A stretch of DNA of 64,000 nucleotides from Roseovarius sp. THAF9 (GCF_009363715.1 NZ_CP045404.1:1208001-1272000); one strand, 5' to 3'; positions 18,697 through 27,423 are shown, numbered from the stretch's first letter. Notes: generated from the sequence alone by a model not told the origin. A program made the numbers and translations.

Positions 18697-19319
18697 GCGA
18701 TACCCCTGAACTTTCGCGTGACGAGATCGAGGCGCTGCTGGTCTTTCTGGCCAATGATACGCTGGAAGGCGAGGAGCGCGCCGCCGTCGAGGCCGCCGTG
18801 GCCGCCGACCCGCAGCTGGCCGGAGAGCTGGAGGCGCTGAAGGCCATGCGCAGCGAGATGCAGGCCGAAGACGTCGCTTCGCCCGGCGAGATGGGCCTTG
18901 CACGGCTGATGCGCGAGATCGACGCCGAGGCCGCGAGCCCGGTCGTGCCGCAGGCCGGTCTGCCAGAGGCGGCGAACCTGCCGACAGCGCCCGGCAGCTT
19001 CTGGAAAATCGCCGCGGTTGTCTTGTTCGGCCTGGTTGTGGCGCAAACCGCGTATATCGGGTATGATGGAGGCACTGATTTTGAACTGGCCGGTGGGGAA
19101 AGCCCTGTGGCAGGCGCGGAGTTCACGATCCGCGTGGCCTTTGCCGAGGATGCCGCGGAAGCGGATATCCGGGCGCTGCTGTTGGAGCAGGGGCTGGTGA
19201 TTGTCGGCGGCCCGTCGGCGATCGGACTTTACACGTTGGCCGCCCCTGACGACGCGGCGCGCGCCGAGGCCGTAACGGCATTGATGGCGCGGGACGATAT
19301 TGTTGAAAGCGCTGAATGA
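18693..19319 (+). CDS. Anti-sigma factor-like single-pass membrane protein
   Basis: This 208-residue protein overlaps the sigma gene by four bases. The N-terminal cytoplasmic part (about 1-105) resembles an anti-sigma domain (LSRDEIEALLVFLANDTLEGEERAAVEA) without a zinc-binding HxxxCxxC motif. One membrane segment follows (about 110-130, IAAVVLFGLVVAQTAYIGY). The periplasmic C-terminus (about 145-208) has a compact beta-alpha-beta-beta-alpha-beta look (FTIRVAFAEDA ... GLYTLAAPDDA) that recalls subtilisin prodomain or I9-type folds. That likeness is my inference. The subtilase gene begins one base after its stop. Confidence 0.82.
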   Translation: MSDTPELSRDEIEALLVFLANDTLEGEERAAVEAAVAADPQLAGELEALKAMRSEMQAEDVASPGEMGLARLMREIDAEAASPVVPQAGLPEAANLPTAPGSFWKIAAVVLFGLVVAQTAYIGYDGGTDFELAGGESPVAGAEFTIRVAFAEDAAEADIRALLLEQGLVIVGGPSAIGLYTLAAPDDAARAEAVTALMARDDIVESAE

Positions 19320-19320
19320 C

Positions 19321-20613
19321 ATGACTTTTTTCCGCTTCTTACTTGTCCTCGGAATATTGAGCTTGACGCTGGCGGCGACCCCGCAGGGCGCGCGTGCTGC
19401 GGTGGCGGTGGCCGCGCCCGGCTGCGCCGGAGCCTGCGGCCTTCCCGGCGTCGTCGAGGTCCAGCAAGGTACCGACGGACGCGGCGGAGCGTCGGGCATG
19501 GACCCGCGCACGAAGCCGCGTGGCGGGGTGCGCCGCGCGGCGCGGGACGAGGTGCAGGCCACTGACGGCTCGCCGGAATACGTGCTGCTGGTCAACCGTG
19601 GGCAGGCGGTGGCCGCGGCGCAGGCGCTGGTCAGCGCCGGGGCGACATTGCTGCGCGAACGCCCTCTGCCGCAATTCGGCCAGCAGATGTATTTCTTCGT
19701 CTTTCCGCGCACCTTGACCCTGGAACAGGGCCGGGCGCTGTTGGCGGGCCGTACGCCGTCGGCGGTGCTGGACCTGCACAAGATCTATTTTCGATCGGCG
19801 GGGCCGCGGGTCTATCATGCGATGATGGTGGGCGATGCGCCGGGTCAGAGTTGTCGCGTGGGGCGCAGCATCCGCGTGGGTGTGATTGACGGCGCGGTAA
19901 ATGCAGGCCATCCGGCCTTTGGCGGGGTGCGGATCGTGCGGCAGAGCTTTCTGCGCGAGGGCGCGCGCCGCACCGGGGCCAGCCATGGCACTGCTGTGGC
20001 CGGGCTGATCGCCGGCTCCAGCGGGGCAGGGCCGCTGGCGGGCCTCGCTCCGGGGGTGCAGGTCTATGCCGCAGAGGCGTTCGGGCTGGAAAAAAGCAGT
20101 GATGGCGGTCGGTTGGAGGCTGTCGCGGCGGGGCTGGACTGGCTGGTCGGCAGCGGCGTACGGCTGGTCAACATGTCTTTTGCCGGGGCCAGTAACCAGG
20201 TGTTTGCCAAGTTGCTGGGGCTGGCGCAGAACAAGGGCGTGGTGATCGTGGCCGCGGCGGGCAATGACAGGTCCGGTGCGCCGGTCTATCCTGCGGCCTC
20301 GTCCAGCACCATCGCTGTGACGGCGGTGGATGCCGGCGGGCGGCTCTATGGCCGGGCCAACTACGGCAAGCATATCGAGTTCGCGGCCCCCGGCGTTGAC
20401 CTTTACGTGGCCTGGGGCAACGGCGGAAGCTATCGCTCGGGCACGTCCTTTGCCGCGCCGGTGGTGACGGCGATCCTGGCGCGGCGGGCGTCGCGCGGGG
20501 GGCTGTCGCTCAATGGCGCACGGGCGTTCCTGCGCAGTTCGGCCAAGGATCTTGGGCCCGGCGGGCGTGACACCCATTACGGCTATGGCCTGGTTCAGTC
20601 GGGCGGTTGCTGA
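19321..20613 (+). CDS. Exported S8-family serine peptidase (subtilase)
   Basis: This is a secreted or periplasmic protease of 430 residues with a signal peptide (about 1-26). A prodomain-like region (about 85-155) is followed by the catalytic triad Asp190 (GVIDGAV), His222 (SHGTAVAG) and Ser376 (GTSFAAP), with the oxyanion Asn315 (AAAGNDRSG). All catalytic residues are present. A basic, low-complexity linker occurs between signal and prodomain. It follows the sigma and anti-sigma genes without a gap, so it may be under the control of, or act on, the anti-sigma protein. Confidence 0.9.
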   Translation: MTFFRFLLVLGILSLTLAATPQGARAAVAVAAPGCAGACGLPGVVEVQQGTDGRGGASGMDPRTKPRGGVRRAARDEVQATDGSPEYVLLVNRGQAVAAAQALVSAGATLLRERPLPQFGQQMYFFVFPRTLTLEQGRALLAGRTPSAVLDLHKIYFRSAGPRVYHAMMVGDAPGQSCRVGRSIRVGVIDGAVNAGHPAFGGVRIVRQSFLREGARRTGASHGTAVAGLIAGSSGAGPLAGLAPGVQVYAAEAFGLEKSSDGGRLEAVAAGLDWLVGSGVRLVNMSFAGASNQVFAKLLGLAQNKGVVIVAAAGNDRSGAPVYPAASSSTIAVTAVDAGGRLYGRANYGKHIEFAAPGVDLYVAWGNGGSYRSGTSFAAPVVTAILARRASRGGLSLNGARAFLRSSAKDLGPGGRDTHYGYGLVQSGGC

Positions 20614-20702
20614 GCCTGGCCCCCGAGATTTCCCGCACGATCAGACCAAGAAGCGGTTAAGCATGCCTTAAGACGGCGGTACGCAGCCCTGCTACGCGGC
20701 GC

Positions 20703-21935
20703 TCAGTCGGTCTTGACAGGCGCGCCGCCGGCGAAGGAATTGCCATTCACGTAATCGCAGGGCGCGTCCTGCATTTGCAGGTGCAGACCGTCGCCCGTGA
20801 AGGGATGCGCGCGGGCGAGATTCTCGTCCACCTCGATCCCGAGGCCGGGGGTTTCGGGTGGGATGATGAAGCCGTCCTCGATCTGAATGGTGTTCTTGAT
20901 CAAGCGGTTATGGAACTCCGTCTCGATGGTTTCGGCCATCAGGATATTGGGGATCGAGGCCGCGAGATGGATGTTCGCCGCCCATTCCACCGGCCCGGCA
21001 TAAAGGTGCGGGGCCATTTGCGCGTTGTAGACCTCGGCCATGGCGGCGATCTTCTTGACCTCCCAGATGCCGCCCGCGCGGCCCAGGGCCGGTTGCAGGA
21101 TCGACGCCGCGCCGGAGCGCAGGACAGGGGCGAATTCGGCCTTGGTGGTCAGGCGCTCGCCGGTGGCGACGGGGATCGAAGTGGCCGCGGCCACCTTGGC
21201 CATTTCCCCAACGTTATCAGGGGGAACCGGCTCTTCGTACCAGAGCGGATCGTAGGGCTCGATAGCCTTTGCGAGACGGATGGCGCCCGCTGTGGTGAAC
21301 TGGCCGTGCGTGCCGAAGAGAAGGTCGGCGCGGTCGCCCACGGCCTCGCGGATGGCTTTGCAGAAGGCGGCCGAGAGCGAGGTGTCGGTGCCGGCGGGCA
21401 TGTGGCCGCCGCGCATGGTGTAGGGGCCGGCGGGGTCGAATTTTGCCGCGGTATATCCACGGCTTAGCAGGTCGAGCGCGGACTCGGCGGCCATGTCGGG
21501 CGAGGTCCAGAACGGGGTGATGTCGTGCTGCGGCAGGGGGTAGAGATAGGTATAGGCGCGGATGCGGTCATTCATGCGCCCGCCCAAGAGCGCCCAGACC
21601 GGGCGTTCGCGGGCCTTGCCGAGGATGTCCCAGCAGGCGATTTCCAGACCGGAAAAGGCGCCCATGACGGTCAGATCGGGGCGCTGCGTGAAGCCCGAGG
21701 AATAGGCGCGGCGGAACATGAACTCAATGTTTTCAGGGCTTTGGCCTTGCATGTGCCGGGTGAACACGTCGGTGATGACGGCGGTCATCGCGTCGGGGCC
21801 GACGCTGCTGGCATAGCATTCGCCCCAGCCGGTGATGCCGTTATCCGTGGTCAGTTTCACCAGGATCCAGTACTGCCCGCCCCAGCCCGGTGCGGGGGGT
21901 GCGGTGACGAGGATGTCGAGGTCCTTGAGTTTCAT
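20703..21935 (-). CDS. Mandelate racemase/muconate lactonizing-type enolase superfamily enzyme
   Basis: This is a probable sugar-acid dehydratase or cycloisomerase of 410 residues, starting at MKLKDLD behind a GGAGA ribosome binding site. It has the capping domain and a TIM barrel. Conserved elements include AKFDP (Lys165), WYEEP (Glu234/235), TGER (Glu260) and APH (His310). By my alignment, two usual residues differ: Gly208 where many members have the first metal-binding Asp (GTHGQ in place of DFHGR), and Ala283 where the His-Asp dyad Asp normally lies (QPAL for QPDV). The substrate is therefore uncertain. It is followed on the same strand by a dehydrogenase gene upstream. Confidence 0.87.
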   Translation of the reverse strand: MKLKDLDILVTAPPAPGWGGQYWILVKLTTDNGITGWGECYASSVGPDAMTAVITDVFTRHMQGQSPENIEFMFRRAYSSGFTQRPDLTVMGAFSGLEIACWDILGKARERPVWALLGGRMNDRIRAYTYLYPLPQHDITPFWTSPDMAAESALDLLSRGYTAAKFDPAGPYTMRGGHMPAGTDTSLSAAFCKAIREAVGDRADLLFGTHGQFTTAGAIRLAKAIEPYDPLWYEEPVPPDNVGEMAKVAAATSIPVATGERLTTKAEFAPVLRSGAASILQPALGRAGGIWEVKKIAAMAEVYNAQMAPHLYAGPVEWAANIHLAASIPNILMAETIETEFHNRLIKNTIQIEDGFIIPPETPGLGIEVDENLARAHPFTGDGLHLQMQDAPCDYVNGNSFAGGAPVKTD

Positions 21936-22046
21936 GAAGGTCTCCCTGCTGTCGGTGTGCACGGTGGCCCGGGATGCGCGACGGGGCAAGCCGGAAATCG
22001 TGGCGATTCGGGGCAAAGGGTTAACGGCGGTGAACCCCCGAAATCC

Positions 22047-22079
22047 GCGTCGGTATCGCGTCGGTATCTGGGTGGTATC
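22047..22079. repeat. 11-bp tandem repeat upstream of the enolase-superfamily gene
   Basis: GCGTCGGTATC occurs at 22047-22057 and again at 22058-22068. A degenerate third unit, TGGGTGGTATC, follows at 22069-22079. It lies about 110 bases upstream of the minus-strand gene ending at 21935, in an otherwise empty 223-base gap, and could be an operator. Confidence 0.6.
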
Positions 22080-22158
22080 GCGACGGTGCGCGTCTCGCGG
22101 ACCGAATGCTTAACGGATCGCGCGACGCTCGTTGGAAAACGCCGCACCCGGCGGCGCC

Positions 22159-23244
22159 CTAGCGCAGCATGATGACGTTGCGCCGGGCGTTGCCGGACTT
22201 GGTGTCGGCGATGGCGTCGTTGATCTGGTCGAGGGTCCAGCGGTTGGAGATGAGTTCGTCCAGTTTCAACCGGCCCTGGCCGTAGAGGTCGATCATCCAG
22301 GGGATGTCGCGGCGGATCACCACGTCGCCCATTTTCGAGCCAACCATGGATTGACCGGCAGCGGCGAAATTCGCGGCCTCGTAGGTCGATTCCGACCCCG
22401 AGGCGGGCATGCCGACCATGATGACCTTGCCGCCACCTGCGATATAGCGGGGGGCCTCGTCATAGGCGCGGGCGGCGCCCACGGTGACCAGGACCGCGTC
22501 GGCGCCACGACCCATGGCCTGTTTCGCGGCGCGCCAGGGTTTGTCCTGGGAGGCCAGAACGCCGTCAGTGGCGCCGAAAGCCTTGGCGTCGGCGAGCTTG
22601 TCCTCGGTCATGTCGACGGCGACGATGCGGCGGGCGCCGGCGATGCGGGCGCCCTGGATGGCGTTGAGGCCGACGCCGCCCGCGCCGATCACCACCACGT
22701 CCTGCCCGGCGCGCAGCTGGGCCGCGTTGACCACCGCGCCGACGCCGGTGACGACGCCGCAGGCCAAGAGCGAGGCCGCGTCCATCGCCATGCCCTCGGG
22801 GATCTTCACGACCTGGCTGTGATGCACGACGACGTCGGTGGCGAAGGCGCCGCAGGCCATGGCCTGGTGCAGTCTGCCGCCATCCGCTGTGCTGAGCGCG
22901 CCGTGGTCGCCGTCGAACGGCGTTTCGCAGCCCGTGGGCCGGCCCGCGCCGCAGCTGGGACACTGCCCGCAGGCGCGGATCAGCGTAACCACCACCGGGT
23001 CGCCCACGGCAAGCCCGGTCACGCCGTCGCCGAGGGCCGAGATGCGGCCCGCGGCCTCGTGGCCATAGACCGCCGGCAGGGATCCGCCCCACGCGCCGTC
23101 GGCATAGGAAATGTCGGAATGGCAAATCGCCACGGTTTCCAGCGCGACCTCGACTTCGTTCTGTTCGGGGGCGCGCAGGCGCACGTCCTCAACCACGAGG
23201 GGGGTGCCGAATTTATGGCACACGGCGGCTTTGATGGTTTTCAT
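22159..23244 (-). CDS. Zinc-dependent medium-chain alcohol dehydrogenase
   Basis: This is an NAD(P)-dependent oxidoreductase of 361 residues. The catalytic zinc ligands are seen in AICHSDI and GHEAAGRI. The structural zinc site is C-x2-C-x2-C-x7-C (CGQCPSCGAGRPTGC). The Rossmann motif is VIGAGGVGLNA. It is close to the class III/aryl-alcohol type, but the substrate is not evident. It is separated from the enolase-superfamily gene by 223 bases and shares its strand. Confidence 0.9.
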   Translation of the reverse strand: MKTIKAAVCHKFGTPLVVEDVRLRAPEQNEVEVALETVAICHSDISYADGAWGGSLPAVYGHEAAGRISALGDGVTGLAVGDPVVVTLIRACGQCPSCGAGRPTGCETPFDGDHGALSTADGGRLHQAMACGAFATDVVVHHSQVVKIPEGMAMDAASLLACGVVTGVGAVVNAAQLRAGQDVVVIGAGGVGLNAIQGARIAGARRIVAVDMTEDKLADAKAFGATDGVLASQDKPWRAAKQAMGRGADAVLVTVGAARAYDEAPRYIAGGGKVIMVGMPASGSESTYEAANFAAAGQSMVGSKMGDVVIRRDIPWMIDLYGQGRLKLDELISNRWTLDQINDAIADTKSGNARRNVIMLR

Positions 23245-23296
23245 GAACCCTCCCGTTCTTGCTGATCGCCAGCCTGATCGGTTTTTCCAAGCGGTT

Positions 23297-24535
23297 TCAA
23301 GGCCGATTACGGCCTGTCGCGACGTAATCGGCGACGATGTGGCGCTTGCGGGTGAGAAAGAGGATTAGGCCGAGCCCCACCAGAAGAAGCGCGGCGAGGA
23401 AGGGCGCACCGGGCAGGGTGAGGCGGGCGTCGGGGTGGGTGAAGGCGGCGAAGATGTTGGTCATCATCAAGGGCGAGATGATCATGGCCAGCGCGCCGAC
23501 GGAGGTGAAGATGCCCTGAAGCTCGCCCTGCGCGTCGTTTGGCGTGCGGCGGGACATGATGGCTTGCAGCGCGGGCACGCACATCGCCGCCAGCGCCGAG
23601 ACGGGCGTGAGGGCGAGGGCGAGCCAGCCATTCGAGATGACCCCCAGCACGGCGAAAGTGAGGATCGCAAAGCCGAGGGCCAGCACCACGGTCCCGGCCT
23701 CGCCCAGCCGCGAGATGGCCAGCCCGATCAGCCCCGCCTGCACGGCGAAGATCGAGATGCCGAAGATGCCGAGCGACAGGCCGATCATCGACGGGTCCCA
23801 GCCGAAGGCGGCAGTGGTGAAATAGGACCAGACGGCGGGGTAGACGTTGAACGCCAGTTGGTAGAGCAGCAGGACGACCAGCAGGCGCCCGAGGCCGGGC
23901 AGGGCGCGGATCTGTTTGAGGGCGCCGAAGGGATTGGCGCGGGCCCAGACAAAGGGGCGGGCGCGGTCGGGGGTGATGGTCTCGGGCAGGACCGCCCAGC
24001 CGAAGAGGAAGTTGGCGAAGGCCAGCGTGGCGGCGGCATAGAAGGGCGCGCGGGGGCCGAGATCACCCAGGAAACCGCCGATCACGGGGCCGAGCACGAA
24101 GCCCATGCCGAAGGCCGCCGACACCAGGCCAAAGCCCGCGCCGCGTTTTTCGGGCGGCGAGGTGTCGGCCATGAAGGCGGCCGCCGTGGATTGCGTGGCG
24201 GCCATCATGCCGCCCACGAGACGGCCCAGCACCAGGAGCCACATGGCGTGAGCCACGGCCATCACCAAGTAGTCGATTGCGAGGATCAGCAGAGAGCCCA
24301 GCAGGATCGGCCGTCGCCCGAAACGGTCGGAGAGGTTGCCGACCATGGGCCCGAAGAGGAACTGCATCACCGCGAACAGCGAGGTCAGCACGCCCCCCCA
24401 GACCGCCGCTGACGCCAGCGTGCCGCCGTCGATATCCATGATAAGCTCGGGCATCACGGGGATGATGATCCCGATGCCCATGGCGTCGATCACGACGGTG
24501 ATCAGAATGAACGCTGTGGGCAGGCGCGACGACAT
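23297..24535 (-). CDS. MFS exporter of the TetA-like drug:H+ antiporter group
   Basis: This is a twelve-helix inner-membrane exporter of 412 residues. The loop 2-3 motif is [14 protein letters not shown], and the antiporter motif C-like segment is [15 protein letters not shown]. The beginning ([21 protein letters not shown]) matches tetracycline-type transporters, though most chromosomal homologues in this order have no shown resistance role. It is 52 bases from the dehydrogenase gene on the same strand, so co-transcription is possible. Confidence 0.9.
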   Translation of the reverse strand: MSSRLPTAFILITVVIDAMGIGIIIPVMPELIMDIDGGTLASAAVWGGVLTSLFAVMQFLFGPMVGNLSDRFGRRPILLGSLLILAIDYLVMAVAHAMWLLVLGRLVGGMMAATQSTAAAFMADTSPPEKRGAGFGLVSAAFGMGFVLGPVIGGFLGDLGPRAPFYAAATLAFANFLFGWAVLPETITPDRARPFVWARANPFGALKQIRALPGLGRLLVVLLLYQLAFNVYPAVWSYFTTAAFGWDPSMIGLSLGIFGISIFAVQAGLIGLAISRLGEAGTVVLALGFAILTFAVLGVISNGWLALALTPVSALAAMCVPALQAIMSRRTPNDAQGELQGIFTSVGALAMIISPLMMTNIFAAFTHPDARLTLPGAPFLAALLLVGLGLILFLTRKRHIVADYVATGRNRP

Positions 24536-24630
24536 ACAGGCTCCGGCAGGGTGATCCAGAAGGTCACCTTATCCGCGAGGGCGCAGGCCGGAAAGAGACT
24601 TTGGCCGAAGCAGGGGAAGGACGGCGCAGG

Positions 24631-25206
24631 ATGGACGTCCCGGAAACGATGGAGCGGTTGAGTACGGACCGCGCGGCGCTGTCCGAGGTCCTGGCGCGGT
24701 ATGATCGCAAGCGGTTCCGGATCTTGTCGCTGGATGCAGCCAGCCAGTCCTTCGGGACGATCCTGCTGGGCTGGATGGAAAAGCCGGTGGCAGAGCCGTT
24801 GCCGGAGGTCGCGGCCCTGCTGTGGTACTGGTGCACCGCATTCGCAGAGGAATGGAACGGTTTGCAGGATGCGGCGGACCTGCATCCGAGACAGCTGGCG
24901 CAGATACAGGACTTGATGCAGGCGGACCTGGCAGACATGGACGCAAGGTCCGTGCCGCCCGGGATCGCACAGGGCATGGTGCAGGGGCGTATTCGCGCGA
25001 TGCTGGAAGACGAGCGCGCGAAGAACCCGGGCGATGTGAGCTTGCGTGAGTGGGGCCGGCCCGGGGCTGGCGTTGCGTTCGACATGGGTCTGCTCGACCC
25101 GCCGTTCCGGGCGGCCTGGGTCTGGCAGGATGAGTGGAACAGCATGGTGGTGTTCTTCGAGACCGATTTCGCCTTTGGCTATGCCGAATGGTGGCTTGCG
25201 GTATGA
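24631..25206 (+). CDS. Hypothetical protein, paralogue 1 of a three-gene array
   Basis: This 191-residue soluble protein belongs to no family I recognise. Its features are an N-terminal ARYDRKRFRI motif, a central tryptophan-rich helix (LLWYWCTAFAEEWNGL), and a C-terminal VVFFETDFAFGYAEWWLA. The two following genes share this architecture. A 35-bp exact DNA match (24691-24725 with 25313-25347) links it to paralogue 2. The ATG at 24631 was chosen over a TTG at 24601 because it gives an N-terminus in line with the paralogue. Confidence 0.75.
   Translation: MDVPETMERLSTDRAALSEVLARYDRKRFRILSLDAASQSFGTILLGWMEKPVAEPLPEVAALLWYWCTAFAEEWNGLQDAADLHPRQLAQIQDLMQADLADMDARSVPPGIAQGMVQGRIRAMLEDERAKNPGDVSLREWGRPGAGVAFDMGLLDPPFRAAWVWQDEWNSMVVFFETDFAFGYAEWWLAV
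24691..24725 (+). repeat. 35-bp direct repeat, copy 1 (within paralogue 1)
   Basis: This stretch, beginning CTGGCGCGGTATGATCGC, is identical base for base to 25313-25347. It encodes the shared LARYDRKRFRI segment and points to a recent duplication or gene conversion in this part only. Confidence 0.9.
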
Positions 25207-25270
25207 GGGCCGGGCTGCGCGCGCCGCGGCCCCGTGATTGAAATATGTACGGATAACGGTTCTGAAGACA

Positions 25271-25828
25271 ATGAAAGAGCTGAGCGAGGACAAGACCGTG
25301 CTGTCGGATATGCTGGCGCGGTATGATCGCAAGCGGTTCCGGATCTTCGAACTGACCGCAAACAGCCCCGCGGCGGGCATCGCCATCCTGGGTTTCATGG
25401 ATAAGCCGGCGGCCGAGACGCTGCCCGGGGCGGCCTGTCTGCTATGGAACTGGTGCAAGGCCTTCGGCGAGGACTGGGGCGTAGTGCGCGAGGTGGCGGA
25501 CGTGCGGCCCGCGCATCTGGCGCAGGTGCAGCGCAGATTGCAGCAGGTGGTCGAGGCCGGTGCCCGGAAGGTGCCGCCCGACACGGCGCAGCGAAAGGTG
25601 GCGGCGCATGTAGACGCGATCTATCGTGATTTTCGCGCACATGATGGCCCCGTCGGTGGAGAGTTTCGCGAATGGGGCGTGGCAGGGGATGCGCCGCGGT
25701 GCGACGCGGCGCTGGTACCGACGCGGATCACGGAGTCCTGGATGCTGGAGGACACGGCGGATGCGGTTGTTATGATCTACGGGACCGAAACCGCGTTCTG
25801 TTATTTTGACTGGTGGTTCCCGGAATGA
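25271..25828 (+). CDS. Hypothetical protein, paralogue 2 of a three-gene array
   Basis: This 185-residue protein is homologous to paralogues 1 and 3. The ATG at 25271 (MKELSED) aligns with the paralogue N-terminus; a TTG at 25238 is an alternative. It carries LARYDRKRFRI, LLWNWCKAFGEDWG, and a C-terminal YGTETAFCYFDWWFPE. Its stop overlaps the ATG of paralogue 3 (ATGA), so those two are translationally coupled. There are no membrane segments or signals. Function unknown. Confidence 0.78.
   Translation: MKELSEDKTVLSDMLARYDRKRFRIFELTANSPAAGIAILGFMDKPAAETLPGAACLLWNWCKAFGEDWGVVREVADVRPAHLAQVQRRLQQVVEAGARKVPPDTAQRKVAAHVDAIYRDFRAHDGPVGGEFREWGVAGDAPRCDAALVPTRITESWMLEDTADAVVMIYGTETAFCYFDWWFPE
25313..25347 (+). 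repeat. 35-bp direct repeat, copy 2 (within paralogue 2)
   Basis: Identical to 24691-24725; see that entry. Confidence 0.9.
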
Positions 25829-26454
25829 ACGGGCCGGATATGATAAAACGCGCGTTGGCGTTGGCGGCCAAGGATGAAACGCTGGCGCAGGTGCTGCGTG
25901 CGCATCCGGCCGAGCGGTTCCGGCTCTATGCGCTGTCTGCGGGCGACGCGCATGCGAACCTGTCGCTTATGCCGAAACCCGTCGATGCGCCTGATGCGCA
26001 GATCCTGTTGGGGTTGTGGTACTGGTCTTTCGCCTTTGGCCTTGTCTGGGCGCAATACACGCCACATGACGACTGGAGACGGCTGTACCTGTCGCCGGAC
26101 AGTCGGGAGCTGATCCGGGAGACTTTGCAGGATTCTCTGGGTGAGGTCGAATTTACCGCGATTGCACCAGAAGATGCGCAAGGGTCGATCCTGGATCAGG
26201 GCGCCGCCATGCGCGGCGCCCGATCTGTTTTTCCGTTATATCGCAGGCGGTTACGGGTCCTTTCGTGCCGATCCGAGCAGGTTGCGCGGGCGTTTGATGC
26301 GCGCGATGTGCAAGCGCCCTTCGTCGCCGCAGTCGGGGCGGCGAACGGCTCGCCGGAGGTGCCGGAATGGGAGCGGCGCGTGGTCTTTTTCGAGACCGAC
26401 GCGGCCTTCGGGTTGTGGGACTGGCACCATTGGACGCGGGTTGCGCGGGACTGA
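25825..26454 (+). CDS. Hypothetical protein, paralogue 3 of a three-gene array
   Basis: This 209-residue protein is the most divergent copy. Shared elements are LRAHPAERFRLYAL near the start, LLGLWYWSFAFGLVWAQY in the middle, and VVFFETDAAFGLWDWHHW at the end. The beginning overlaps the stop of paralogue 2. It also carries an insert (about residues 130-165, with PLYRRRLRVLSCRS) absent from the other two. A strong hairpin follows, between it and the convergent pcaD. Confidence 0.76.
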   Translation: MNGPDMIKRALALAAKDETLAQVLRAHPAERFRLYALSAGDAHANLSLMPKPVDAPDAQILLGLWYWSFAFGLVWAQYTPHDDWRRLYLSPDSRELIRETLQDSLGEVEFTAIAPEDAQGSILDQGAAMRGARSVFPLYRRRLRVLSCRSEQVARAFDARDVQAPFVAAVGAANGSPEVPEWERRVVFFETDAAFGLWDWHHWTRVARD

Positions 26455-26490
26455 GCCGGGCCTGAAGCAGAAATCGTTAAATCTGAATCA

Positions 26491-26540
26491 AAATTCGCTG
26501 CCTCCTAATCAGCAAGGTGCTGATTAGGAACGCAATTTTT
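26491..26540. terminator. Bidirectional hairpin terminator
   Basis: TCCTAATCAGC (26503-26513) and GCTGATTAGGA (26519-26529) form a perfect 11-bp stem with a five-base loop. It is flanked by AAAATT on the left and AATTTTT on the right, giving T-runs in both directions. It sits between the convergent paralogue 3 and pcaD. Confidence 0.85.
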
Positions 26541-26574
26541 GATGCTGTCTTTTGCAGACTAAAACGATTCCGCT

Positions 26575-27363
26575 CTAGATATGGCCTGTGTCGCGCAGGA
26601 ATTGCGTCAGGCGGGCGGCATAGGCCTCGGGCGCCTCGACGCAGGGCAGGTGGCCCGCCCGGCGCATCAGGTGGAATTCGGATCCGGGGATCAGATCCAC
26701 CGTTTCGCGCACCAGGTCGGGCGGGGTGGCGCCGTCCTCGGACCCGGCGATGCCAAGGGTGGGCAGGCGCAGGCCGCTGGTGGGGGTATAGAAATCGGTG
26801 CCGGAGATGGCCGCAGAGCAGCCGATATAGCCCTCATCCGGCTGGCTGGTCAGCATGTCGCGCCAGGTTTGCAGGTCCGGCGTCGCGAGGAAGTCGCGGG
26901 AGAACCAACGTTCCATGGTGGCGTCGGCCAGCGCCTCGATCCCGCCTGCGCGGACGGCGTCGATACGATCCTGCCAGAGCTGGTGGTTGCCGATCTTGGC
27001 GGCGGTGTTGGACAGGACCATGGCGCGCACGATGTCGAGGCGTTTGACCGCCAGCCCTTGCGCGATCAGCCCGCCGATGGAGAGGCCGACGAAGGCGCAG
27101 TCGCGGACGTTCAGATGGTCGAGCAGCGCCTCGGCGTCGCGGACGAGCGCGCCCATCGCATAGGGCGCGGGCGGCACGCTGGTCCGGCCGTGGCCGCGTT
27201 TGTCATAGCGGATGATCCGCAGGCCCGCGGGCAGGTAGGGCAGGATCGCGTCCCACAGATGCAGGTTGGTACCGAGCGAGTTGGCGAAGACGACAGGGGC
27301 GCCGCCCGCGTCGCCTTCGTCAAGGTAGTGGATGTCGATGTCGTTCAGGTGGACGTGGGACAT
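26575..27363 (-). CDS. pcaD: 3-oxoadipate enol-lactonase
   Basis: This alpha/beta hydrolase opens 3-oxoadipate enol-lactone in the beta-ketoadipate pathway. It is 262 residues long, starting at MSHVHLND. The nucleophile elbow is GLSIGG, the oxyanion region is NSLGTNLHLWD, and the catalytic histidine lies in RAGHLPCVE. RYDKRGHGRT is typical of PcaD. No other pca genes are beside it, so it may act in another lactone pathway; the name is by family resemblance. Confidence 0.82.
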   Translation of the reverse strand: MSHVHLNDIDIHYLDEGDAGGAPVVFANSLGTNLHLWDAILPYLPAGLRIIRYDKRGHGRTSVPPAPYAMGALVRDAEALLDHLNVRDCAFVGLSIGGLIAQGLAVKRLDIVRAMVLSNTAAKIGNHQLWQDRIDAVRAGGIEALADATMERWFSRDFLATPDLQTWRDMLTSQPDEGYIGCSAAISGTDFYTPTSGLRLPTLGIAGSEDGATPPDLVRETVDLIPGSEFHLMRRAGHLPCVEAPEAYAARLTQFLRDTGHI

Positions 27364-27423
27364 GCCGCCAGTTAGGCAACCTGGCGGCCGGTTTGGCAAG
27401 CGGATTTCCCGGATGAATCCGGA

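Noticed and set aside
20657..20671. TTAA-N7-TTAA, a match to the CtrA site consensus
   Set aside because: It lies between two converging genes, where no promoter is expected, and the terminal C is replaced by G. Chance occurrence is likely.
23297..24535. Acquired tetracycline resistance gene
   Set aside because: The composition is like the chromosomal neighbours, and there is no TetR gene or mobile element nearby. A chromosomal MFS exporter is the simpler reading.
26575..27363. A protocatechuate (pca) catabolic cluster around pcaD
   Set aside because: None of the adjoining genes are pca genes, so only an isolated PcaD-like hydrolase is supported.
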